DNA of 17,393 bases from Gemmatimonadota bacterium (GTDB lineage Bacteria; Gemmatimonadota; Gemmatimonadetes; Longimicrobiales; RSA9). Both the position numbers and the translations under genes were made by a program. The stretch is from positions 1-17,393 of the forward strand of contig JACQPS010000299.1 in assembly GCA_016207445.1 (NCBI GenBank), given 5' to 3'. The notes beneath the pieces are model-generated. The model was not told the DNA's origin. It did not search any database and saw nothing but the letters and a program-made list of their open reading frames with translations. This document shows, in pieces, positions 12,023 through 17,393 of the stretch. Every line of letters starts with the position of its first letter. Positions within the stretch are counted from its first letter, which is position 1.

Positions 12023-14167
12023 TTACTTCACGACTTCGTAGACGATGGAGGCCGTGGCCCAGTTGGCGACGGGCAGCGCATCGCTGCCCGCGATGGGCGG
12101 CTGCCCGGCGGCCTTGCGCAGGGCCTGGAACACGAGCTCGGCCTGCGTAGCGTCGCCCTGGGCGAAGCCGCTCTCCGTCTGCGCGAACGGCACGACCAGC
12201 GGCTTCTCGGTGACGAAGACGCGCACAATGCCGCGGCCGGTGGGCTCCTGCGCGGTGAAGTCGAAGCGCATGGACGGCGTGGGGATCACGACCTCCTGCC
12301 CCGCGCGCACGAAGTTGTCCGAATCGTACTGATTCGGGAAGATGACGGTGACCTTGCCATCGGCCGGCAGGTCAATGATGGTGAGGTAGCCGTCGCGCCC
12401 GGCGCGGACGCGGAACTTCACGATGTCATGGAGCTTGAAGGTGGTCTTCTCGCCCTCGAACGCGAACGCGACATCGAAGGGGTGCGCGGGGTTCTCGATG
12501 ACCGCGAGCTGGTGTGCGCCGAACTCGAGGCGCAGCACGGGCGCGAGCGCCGCCGCCGCGGCGGCGGCCGTGGCCGCGGGGATGACCTGGCGGGTCGCGC
12601 CGTCGAGCCCGAGCAGGACCCACTCACCCCTGCGCGGGCGCACGAGCAGGTGTGCGAAGGCGACCGGATCTTCGATCAGCATGATGCCGGCGAGTCCGAC
12701 CAGTGGCTCGGCCAGCGCGGCGCGCGCGTCGGCGGGCAGGTCGGCGACCGAGACGCGCAGCACGGCCTCCGGGTAGCGATACGCCACGAGGCGCGCGCGC
12801 GCGCCGACGGCGAGCGTGTCGCGGCGCACGGCCTGAAGCCCGCGCAGCTCCTTCTCGACGACGACGGCGCGGGCCCTGTCCGGGTCGACGCCGACCACCC
12901 GTAGCACCGCGTCCCCCGCCTGGTACAGCGAGCGCTCGGTGATCCCGGCCGCGCTGCCGCCGCCCAGCACGGCTTCGCCGGGGCTGGGCAGCTCGAGAAT
13001 CGGTACGAACGGCTCCCCCGGCCCGAGGGTGTACGGCGTCACCGGCTCGGCCCCCTTCTCGGGCGTCCCCTCCAGCGGCGTGGGTGCAGGCGTCGCCACG
13101 GGCGTGGGTGTCGCAGCAGGCGGCGGAGCCACGGGCGTGGGTGTCGCAGCAGGCGGCGGAGCCGCGGGCGTGGGCGTCGGCGTGGCGGCCGGCGGCGTCG
13201 GCGCGACCGCCGGCGCGGCGGGGGGCGCAGCCGCCATCATGGCTCCCGCAGCGACCGTGAAGAGCCCGCGCGTGCGGGCGCCGCCGCTCAGCTGCGGGTT
13301 CTGCGCGAAGCGCTGCCGCTTCAGGTCCTGCTTCGTCATGGTGAAGACTTCCTCGTAGCTGGCGTCGGTCGGCACCTGCCAGAGGTTCCTCACCAGGTTC
13401 GTGGTAAACGCGCCGCCGTAGGTCGGATCGGCGCCGCCCTCGCCCGGCCAGACCGCGTCCACCGCCACCTGGTCGGGCTGCGCCGCCGCGATCTCCACGA
13501 TCTTGTCCGGCGCCTCGATCGACTTCTGCTCCTTGGCGGTGGCCTGCGGGTCCGTAACCGAGCGGGCGCCGCGCGGCCGCGGCACGTCCTGCTTGACGTT
13601 GCGCTTGAGCGCGCGCGGGCGCGCGAACGGCGTCACGGCGCGCGTCGCCGTGCCGGAGTGGCAGCTGTCGAAGATGACGACCACGTTGTCGGTCGGAATC
13701 GCATCCAGCCAGCCGCCCAGCTCGTCATCGGCGATGTCGCGGTCGGTGTTGCCGCGCAGCACGTCGGCCGGGCAGATGGTCTCGTCGAGGCCGTCGTCCT
13801 CGTCCGCGTTGGTATCCCATTTCTGCGAGCCGTGGCCGGCGAAGAAGAAGAGGGCCAGGTCGCCCGGACGCACGACCGAGGGTAGCCACTGCGTCAGGCC
13901 GGCCTGCATGCCGGCGCGACTCGCCTGCGCATCGAGCAGCACCTTCACGTTCTCGGGCTGGAAGCCCCAGCGCGCCACGAGCACATCGCGCATGGCGCGG
14001 GCGTCGTTGGCGGCGCCGGGCAGATCGCCGCCGATCTCGTCGCCGAAATTCGTGTAGTCGCTGATCCCGACGAGCAGCGCCCAGCGGGCGGGCTCGGTGC
14101 GCTCGCGGGGTCCGAAGGCGGCGAAGAGCGCCACCGGGACGAGCACCAACACATGCCACGGTTTCAC
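12023..14167 (-). CDS. Metacaspase-type caspase family protein with Pro/Ala/Thr linker and DUF4384 domain
   Basis: The 714-residue protein starts at a GTG that overlaps the previous stop (GTGA), with AGGAG nine bases upstream. Residues 1-19 are a hydrophobic signal or anchor. The caspase domain begins RWALLVGISDYTNFGD (28 on), with catalytic His112 (FFFAGHGSQ) and Cys169 (FDSCHSGT). The block NADEDDGLDETICPAD (120-135) is the metacaspase/orthocaspase acidic loop associated with calcium dependence and basic P1 choice. A p10-like part (YGGAFTTNLVRNLW, SYEEVF, QNPQLSGG) ends near 308. Residues about 312-375 are a PTP/PAA-rich linker encoded by tandem DNA repeats. A C-terminal DUF4384 domain (about 575-640, FKLHDIVKFRVRAGRDGYLT, IFPNQYDSDNFVRAG) follows; it is common on secreted caspase-like and kinase-associated proteins. 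The protease probably acts at the envelope. The substrate is unknown. Confidence 0.88.
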   Translation of the reverse strand: MKPWHVLVLVPVALFAAFGPRERTEPARWALLVGISDYTNFGDEIGGDLPGAANDARAMRDVLVARWGFQPENVKVLLDAQASRAGMQAGLTQWLPSVVRPGDLALFFFAGHGSQKWDTNADEDDGLDETICPADVLRGNTDRDIADDELGGWLDAIPTDNVVVIFDSCHSGTATRAVTPFARPRALKRNVKQDVPRPRGARSVTDPQATAKEQKSIEAPDKIVEIAAAQPDQVAVDAVWPGEGGADPTYGGAFTTNLVRNLWQVPTDASYEEVFTMTKQDLKRQRFAQNPQLSGGARTRGLFTVAAGAMMAAAPPAAPAVAPTPPAATPTPTPAAPPPAATPTPVAPPPAATPTPVATPAPTPLEGTPEKGAEPVTPYTLGPGEPFVPILELPSPGEAVLGGGSAAGITERSLYQAGDAVLRVVGVDPDRARAVVVEKELRGLQAVRRDTLAVGARARLVAYRYPEAVLRVSVADLPADARAALAEPLVGLAGIMLIEDPVAFAHLLVRPRRGEWVLLGLDGATRQVIPAATAAAAAAALAPVLRLEFGAHQLAVIENPAHPFDVAFAFEGEKTTFKLHDIVKFRVRAGRDGYLTIIDLPADGKVTVIFPNQYDSDNFVRAGQEVVIPTPSMRFDFTAQEPTGRGIVRVFVTEKPLVVPFAQTESGFAQGDATQAELVFQALRKAAGQPPIAGSDALPVANWATASIVYEVVK
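13095..13190 (-). repeat. 33-bp in-frame tandem repeat in the caspase linker
   Basis: Two perfect 33-base copies (13095-13127 and 13128-13160) are followed by a diverged third copy to about 13190. Each encodes 11 residues, PPPAATPTPVA-like, on the minus strand. The unit is a multiple of three, so copy-number change would alter linker length without a frameshift. Confidence 0.85.
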
Positions 14168-15045
14168 GTTTTCTGCTCCTGGACCAGAAGTTCCTCGCCT
14201 TCGGCCGCGACCCCGAGCTCGAGCGCGGAGCCCTGCCGTGCCAGATCAGTGCGCAGATCGTCCAGAATGCGGAGAAGCTCCGCGTCCGTTCGCTCGGGGG
14301 CGTGGTGGAAGAAGAACAGGCGGCGCACGCCGGCTTCATCCGCCATGCGCGCCGCCTGGGTGAACGTACTGTGGCCCCAGCCCTCGCGGCTGGGGTACTC
14401 GTCATCCGTGAACATGGCGTCGTGGAAGAGCAGGTCGACGCCGCGCAGGAACTCGCGCAGCTCGCGACGCCAGCGTTCGCCGCCGACCGGGTACTCCGCC
14501 CCGATCAGCTCGTTGTCGGGCATGTACGCGAGCATGGCTCCGCCCACGCGCACGCGGTAGCCGTAGGTGTAGGCGGGGTGGCGGACGCGCATGGACGCGA
14601 CCTCGACTCCGTCCTGCACCCAGGACTGGCCGTCGAGATGCCGGAACTCGAGCGTCGCGGCCAGCGCCTCGTACGGGATCGGAAAATAGATCGGACCCAT
14701 CAGGCCGGCGAAGAGCGTCTGGATGTCGACGTCGCCCTGGCGTGCGCCGTGGATACGGATGAACGTCTTCGGGTCGTAGAGGGGCCCGAAGAACGGCACG
14801 CCCTGGATATGGTCCCAGTGGAAATGTGTCAGGAACAGGTCCGCGCGAACCGGGCCGAGCTCGGAGGTGAGCCGCCGGCCCAGCACGCGGATGCCGGTGC
14901 CGGCATCGAAGATCAGGCAGCGATTGTCGGGCGAACGCACCTCGAGGCAGGGGGTGTTGCCGCCGAAGCGCGCGGTGGCCGGGCCCGGACTCGCGATCGA
15001 GCCGCGCGTGCCCCAGCACGTGACCCGGAGCGCGGGCAGATCCAT
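14164..15045 (-). CDS. Metallo-beta-lactamase fold hydrolase, possible cyclic nucleotide phosphodiesterase
   Basis: Starting at the ATG at 15045 gives 293 residues beginning MDLPALRVTCWGTRGS, the usual N-terminus of this family (VxFWGTRGSxxxPG, then GGNT at 28-31). The zinc motif THFHWDH holds His74, His76, Asp78 and His79. Later ligands are probably in LLFHDAMF, GWGHSTF and LFFFHHAPERTD. This subgroup includes RNase Z-like, PhnP-like and class II 3',5'-cNMP phosphodiesterases and is often unspecified. Next to an adenylate cyclase and a cNMP-binding protein, a cAMP-degrading role is attractive but unproven. The open frame extends to 15333, but the extension is low-complexity Ala/Ser and lacks a ribosome site, so I used the internal start. 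It is the first gene of the leftward five-gene operon and overlaps the caspase gene by four bases. Confidence 0.85.
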   Translation of the reverse strand: MDLPALRVTCWGTRGSIASPGPATARFGGNTPCLEVRSPDNRCLIFDAGTGIRVLGRRLTSELGPVRADLFLTHFHWDHIQGVPFFGPLYDPKTFIRIHGARQGDVDIQTLFAGLMGPIYFPIPYEALAATLEFRHLDGQSWVQDGVEVASMRVRHPAYTYGYRVRVGGAMLAYMPDNELIGAEYPVGGERWRRELREFLRGVDLLFHDAMFTDDEYPSREGWGHSTFTQAARMADEAGVRRLFFFHHAPERTDAELLRILDDLRTDLARQGSALELGVAAEGEELLVQEQKT

Positions 15046-15325
15046 GACCGGAACGCCCCCGGAGGCGCTCGCGGCAGCAGCGGCCGAAGATATGGCCCGC
15101 CTGGGGTTTCGCGACATGGAAATTCGTGTCGAGAAGGGTGGAGTCGGCCGGACGGCCCAGGACCGGGTGCTCGGGACAGCGACCGAAAATACGACACCTA
15201 ATAATGGAGACGCCCCGGAAGTCCGGCAAGTGGCTTCCCTGCGCGCGCTACCACCCTTTCTCGACCCTGTCAGATCCCCTAAATTGGCCTCGTTCCGACC
15301 CCTGGCCCCCGCTGGAGCCGAGCGC
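15046..15325. other. Divergent intergenic region between the signalling operon and the cNMP-binding gene
   Basis: This 280-base gap should hold the promoters of both units. The only A/T-rich pocket lies at about 15186-15205, where the minus strand reads TATTTT and TTATTA without a good -35. A weak plus-strand promoter candidate is listed separately. No palindromic CRP-like site (TGTGA-N6-TCACA) was found by eye. I see no gene in it. Confidence 0.5.
15257..15285 (+). promoter_or_regulatory. Candidate weak promoter for the cNMP-binding gene
   Basis: TTTCTC (15257-15262) and TAAATT (15280-15285) are 17 bases apart, giving a start near 15292 and about 34 bases of leader. The -35 matches consensus at three positions and the -10 at four, so this is only a candidate. 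Confidence 0.3.
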
Positions 15326-16495
15326 ATGCCCAAAGCTCTGCCTGTTCACGCGATCGACCAGGCCGTGGAAATGCTCGGGCGGGTGCCCCTGTTCCAGGGA
15401 CTCCCGCGCAGCGATCTGGAACGGATCGCCCGGCTGTCGCGCCTGCGCCAGCTCGGGGCAGGGGAGCTCGTGGTTCGGGAGGGTGACCCGGGCGACAAGT
15501 TCTACATCGTTTACTCCGGCGCGGTCGAGATCCTGAAGGAGCGGCCGCGCGGGGATCACGAGCGTCTGGCGGTAAAGCAAGCCGGCGAGGCATTCGGCGA
15601 GATGTCGCTTCTGACGGACGCACCCCGCTCGGCTTCCGTGCGTGCCCTCGAGCCGGCCGAGGTGCTCGCGGTCTCGCGCGAGGACTTCGACGAGTTGCTC
15701 GGCGGCGAGTCCCTCGCAGTCCGGCTCATGCGCGGACTGGCCCGCTCGCTGCGCGCCCTCGATTCGCGCTTCGCCGCGCGCGAGGCGGTGGCCGCCGGCG
15801 CGGGCGAGTTGCGCAATTTCAGCCGCGTGGTGCAGCGGGGGTTGATCCCGCGCCGGGTCCCGCAGGTCGACGGGTACGAGGTCGCCGCGGCCACCGTGCT
15901 GGACGAGAACGGGTCCGGCCAGGTGTTGTGGGACATGTCCCTCGGCAGCGACGGCGCTCCCGTCCTGTCGGTGATGGACGTCAAGGGCACCGCGCTGCCG
16001 CCGGCCTACCTGCTCGCCCTCGGCCGCGCGCTGCTGCGCGAGGTGGTGAGCCGGACCGAGTTCACCACCCTGCTGCAACGCCTGAACGAGGCGATCGCCG
16101 CGAATATGCTCGAGGAGCTCGATGAATGCATCCAGGTCGGGTTGCTCCGGCTCGGCCAGCAGGGCGTCGAATGTAGCATTGGGGGCGAACAGCACGGGCT
16201 CGTCGTGCGCGCGAGCGGCACGACCGAGGAGATCGCGGCGCAGGGGCCGCCACTCGGGATCCTGCCCACGTTTCAGTATGGGACCGCGAACCTGAAGCTG
16301 GGTCCGGGCGATGCGGTGCTGCTGTTCTCCGAAACCGATCCCCGACTGGTCCGCGGCGCGGGCGAGTTGGTGGACGAGCGGCGGCAGGAATCCGCCGCGA
16401 GATTGGCCATGCTGCTCCAGGCGGCACTCAGCAAGGCGGACCAGGCGGGGTTGCCGGAGCAGGACATTGCGTTCGTGCTGGTGCGGAAGAAGTAG
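15326..16495 (+). CDS. Cyclic nucleotide-binding domain fused to a degenerate SpoIIE/PP2C-like phosphatase domain
   Basis: The ATG at 15326, with TGGAG eight bases upstream, gives 389 residues. A cNMP-binding domain spans about 15-125: LFQGLPRSDLERIA, VVREGDPGDKFYIVYSGAVEI, and the phosphate-binding cassette FGEMSLLTDAPRSASVRA (90-107) with Glu92 and Arg101 kept. Ser102 after the Arg fits cAMP. There is no helix-turn-helix. Residues about 182-389 follow the SpoIIE/RsbU layout: VLSVMDVKGTALPPAYLLAL in place of the usual GDVSGKG-PAAL, PPLGILPTFQY, LKLGPGDAVLLFSETD in place of ATDGV-E, and DIAFVLVRKK at the end. The GGD metal motif near the start is replaced by DENGSG, so catalysis is doubtful; it may be a pseudophosphatase or scaffold. 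Divergent from the cyclase operon, it is a likely cAMP receptor. Confidence 0.85.
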   Translation: MPKALPVHAIDQAVEMLGRVPLFQGLPRSDLERIARLSRLRQLGAGELVVREGDPGDKFYIVYSGAVEILKERPRGDHERLAVKQAGEAFGEMSLLTDAPRSASVRALEPAEVLAVSREDFDELLGGESLAVRLMRGLARSLRALDSRFAAREAVAAGAGELRNFSRVVQRGLIPRRVPQVDGYEVAAATVLDENGSGQVLWDMSLGSDGAPVLSVMDVKGTALPPAYLLALGRALLREVVSRTEFTTLLQRLNEAIAANMLEELDECIQVGLLRLGQQGVECSIGGEQHGLVVRASGTTEEIAAQGPPLGILPTFQYGTANLKLGPGDAVLLFSETDPRLVRGAGELVDERRQESAARLAMLLQAALSKADQAGLPEQDIAFVLVRKK

Positions 16496-16613
16496 GTGTC
16501 AGGGCTAAGGTGTCAGGTATCAGCTGCACCCGCGAAAGGCCGACACCTGACACCTGGCACCTGGCACCTGACACCTGGCACCTGGCACCTGACACCTGGC
16601 ACCTGAAACCTGG
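16496..16613. repeat. Heptamer array (CACCTGR) with inverted lead copies
   Basis: Ten 7-base units run without gap from 16544 to 16613: CACCTGA or CACCTGG, the last one AACCTGG. The A/G at position 7 cycles mostly A-G-G, giving a 21-base super-period. Upstream, GGTGTCAGG copies at 16495-16518 are the reverse complement, and 16508-16518 pairs perfectly with 16545-16555 (11 bp). The array starts on the stop codon of the previous gene and ends 13 bases before the next ATG. Confidence 0.9.
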
Positions 16614-16626
16614 AAACGTGAAGCCT

Positions 16627-16923
16627 ATGGTCACCGAGAAGGAAGTGAAAAAGGCGCTCCGGAAGGTGAAGGACCCGGAGCTGAACCTGGATGTGGTCGT
16701 GCTCGGCCTCGTCTACGGGATCGAGATCCAGGACCAGCACGTGCACGTCACCATGTCGCTCACCTCGCCCATGTGTCCGGCGGCGGGGCCGATTCTGGAG
16801 CAAGCGAAGCAGGAGGTGCAGGCGCTGGAGGGGGTGGCAAGCGCGGAGGTCGAGCTCACGTTCGAGCCGCGCTGGACGCCCGAGCGGATCGACCCGATGA
16901 TCCGTGCGGCACTGGGGATCTGA
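16627..16923 (+). CDS. MIP18/DUF59 family iron-sulfur cluster assembly protein (SufT/PaaD-like)
   Basis: The product has 98 residues from the ATG at 16627. It matches DUF59: VKKALRKVKDPELNLDVVVL with Asp16-Pro17-Glu18, GLVYGIEI, then VTMSLTSPMCPAAGPI with the conserved Cys50, and VEVELTFEPRW-like strands near the end (AEVELTFEPRWTPERI). Members (SufT, PaaD, eukaryotic MIP18) help mature Fe-S proteins, and Cys50 is the functional thiol. The frame is open further upstream through the heptamer array and could be read from a GTG at 16510, adding three APDTWHL repeats. The ATG fits the family length better, though its ribosome site is weak (TGAAG). It follows the cNMP gene by 131 bases of repeats, so co-transcription is uncertain. 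No other suf genes are in view. Confidence 0.88.
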   Translation: MVTEKEVKKALRKVKDPELNLDVVVLGLVYGIEIQDQHVHVTMSLTSPMCPAAGPILEQAKQEVQALEGVASAEVELTFEPRWTPERIDPMIRAALGI

Positions 16924-16928
16924 GAGCT

Positions 16929-16984
16929 GTCAGGTTTCAGGTCTCAGGTGTCAGCGGTGCAGGATTTCACCGACCTCTGACACC
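16929..16984 (+). terminator. TCAGGT heptamers ending in a bulged hairpin after the DUF59 gene
   Basis: Four 7-base units (GTCAGGT, TTCAGGT, CTCAGGT, GTCAGCG; 16929-16956) precede a hairpin. GGTGTCAG (16947-16954) pairs with CTGACACC (16977-16984), and CGGTG (16955-16959) with CACCG (16968-16972), leaving a 4-base bulge. It could act as a terminator but lacks a T-run. Confidence 0.45.
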
Positions 16985-16988
16985 GATC

Positions 16989-17051
16989 ACGCGGAGACGC
17001 GGAGGCGCGGAGAGAATGCTACCCCTTCTCCGCGCCTTCGCGTCTCCGCGT
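16989..17051. repeat. 25-bp inverted repeat of CGCGGAGA octamers
   Basis: Bases 16989-17013 match the reverse complement of 17027-17051 at 24 of 25 positions, around a 13-base loop. Each arm is three 8-base units of CGCGGAG(A/G). It lies between convergent genes and could form a very strong cruciform or RNA hairpin, ending transcription from both sides. Confidence 0.85.
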
Positions 17052-17055
17052 TCCA

Positions 17056-17080
17056 ACTGTCGACTGTGAACTGTCGACTG
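17056..17080. repeat. Second heptamer family (ACTGTNN)
   Basis: Three and a half 7-base units, ACTGTCG, ACTGTGA, ACTGTCG and ACTG, end one base before the stop codon of the minus-strand gene. The sequence differs from the TCAGG family but the period is the same. Confidence 0.75.
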
Positions 17081-17081
17081 C

Positions 17082-17393
17082 TCAGGCGATCTGAGCCGCG
17101 ATCTCGTCGTTCAGGATATCGAGCTCGCCGCTCGCCGCGGCGCGCCGGCGCAGGAAGAGCGCGATCATATCGTGCTCGGTTCCCAGCTTGTCGCCCGCCT
17201 TGAGGAGGGCGTCCTGCAGGCTCGAGGCGACCTGCTCCGGCTTCTCCTCCCGCATGGTCGCGACCAGCACGCGCGCGCCGCGCGCGACCTCGGGCGGCGC
17301 ATCGGCGAGAAGCAGGATGGCATCACCCGGGGCGATGCGCACGCGTTGCGTCCGGTAATCGGGATCCTGCCCCGCACCCAGGGACGGAGCCGC
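17082..17393 (-). CDS. C-terminal part of a protein with a degenerate SpoIIE/PP2C-like domain (partial)
   Basis: The frame is open from the window edge (17393) to a TGA at 17084-17082, giving 103 residues with the N-terminus outside the window. An apparent GTG start at 17342 would cut a domain, so I treat it as internal. The sequence SLGAGQDPDYRTQRVRIAPG, then DAILLLADAPPEVARGARVL, a helix (EKPEQVASSLQDALLKAG), and EHDMIALFLRRR follows the end of the cNMP-binding protein at 15326-16495 (PLG...LKLGPGDAVLLFSETD...DIAFVLVRKK). In SpoIIE phosphatases the ADAPPE position reads TDGVxE, so the second metal site is altered here too. About 18 extra residues follow the domain. The rest of the protein cannot be judged. 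Confidence 0.75.
   Translation of the reverse strand, partial: AAPSLGAGQDPDYRTQRVRIAPGDAILLLADAPPEVARGARVLVATMREEKPEQVASSLQDALLKAGDKLGTEHDMIALFLRRRAAASGELDILNDEIAAQIA

Noticed and set aside
8972..12904. Plus-strand open frame of 1310 codons antisense to the FecR, cyclase and caspase genes
   Set aside because: It lies opposite three genes with clear domains and catalytic residues. The translation is Arg/Gly/His/Ala-rich with no recognisable domain, typical of antisense frames in GC-rich DNA.
15046..15333. N-terminal extensions of the MBL-fold gene (to 15333) and the cNMP gene (from 14867)
   Set aside because: The added residues are low-complexity or antisense-derived, lack ribosome sites, and make both proteins longer than their families. 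Internal ATGs fit better.
16544..16613. Possible CRISPR array
   Set aside because: Units are only 7 bases with no unique spacers and no cas genes nearby; it is a simple tandem repeat.

Overview
This 17.4 kb window is GC-rich bacterial chromosome with long, tightly packed genes and strong third-position G/C bias, so antisense frames stay open by chance. The mix of FecR, CHASE2 cyclase, caspase-like and HD-GYP signalling proteins, a group III-type phosphofructokinase and many short intergenic repeats (TCAGG heptamers, CGCGGAGA octamers) suggests a Gemmatimonadota-like or similar soil/sediment Gram-negative. That placement is inference; the window has no rRNA or other taxonomic marker. No tRNA, rRNA, insertion sequence or CRISPR array was recognised.

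Left part (1-4112): the end of an unidentified gene, a small SLT-type lytic transglycosylase (+), then convergent minus-strand genes. These are an orphan branched-chain-type periplasmic binding lipoprotein with its own promoter, and an apparent operon transcribed leftward from a TTGACA promoter at about 4189: SelW-like selenoprotein, 6-phosphofructokinase, YrdB/DUF2568 membrane protein. The selenoprotein (3888-4112, minus) is the most striking find. An in-frame TGA sits at the second position of a CxxC redox motif (C-G-V-U), and a compact hairpin with the geometry of a bacterial SECIS follows the TGA. A standard gene caller would miss this gene.

Middle (4411-6827, +): a two-gene unit joined by a GTGA overlap. 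It encodes an exported CsgG/FlgO-like protein with a C-terminal TPR, and an exported protein with a related N-terminal domain followed by a caspase-like (C14) domain with the His/Cys dyad.

Signalling island (6907-16495): a five-gene minus-strand operon starting at 15045 and reading leftward. In order it encodes a metallo-beta-lactamase-fold hydrolase, a metacaspase-type protease with a DUF4384 domain, a CHASE2 adenylate cyclase, an exported FecR-domain protein, and a degenerate-receiver/GAF/HD-GYP phosphodiesterase with a large insertion. Stop/start overlaps of 4 and 26 nt and gaps of 3 and 24 nt support co-transcription. Divergent from it is a cyclic-nucleotide-binding protein carrying a degenerate SpoIIE/PP2C-like domain. 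Making, sensing and possibly degrading cyclic nucleotides therefore sit next to a caspase-like protease, which suggests an envelope-sensing second-messenger system with a protease output. That functional link is inference.

Right end (16496-17393): a heptamer tandem array directly upstream of a SufT/MIP18-type (DUF59) gene, a repeat-rich convergent intergenic region, and the C-terminal end of a minus-strand gene whose visible part resembles the degenerate phosphatase domain of the cNMP-binding protein.
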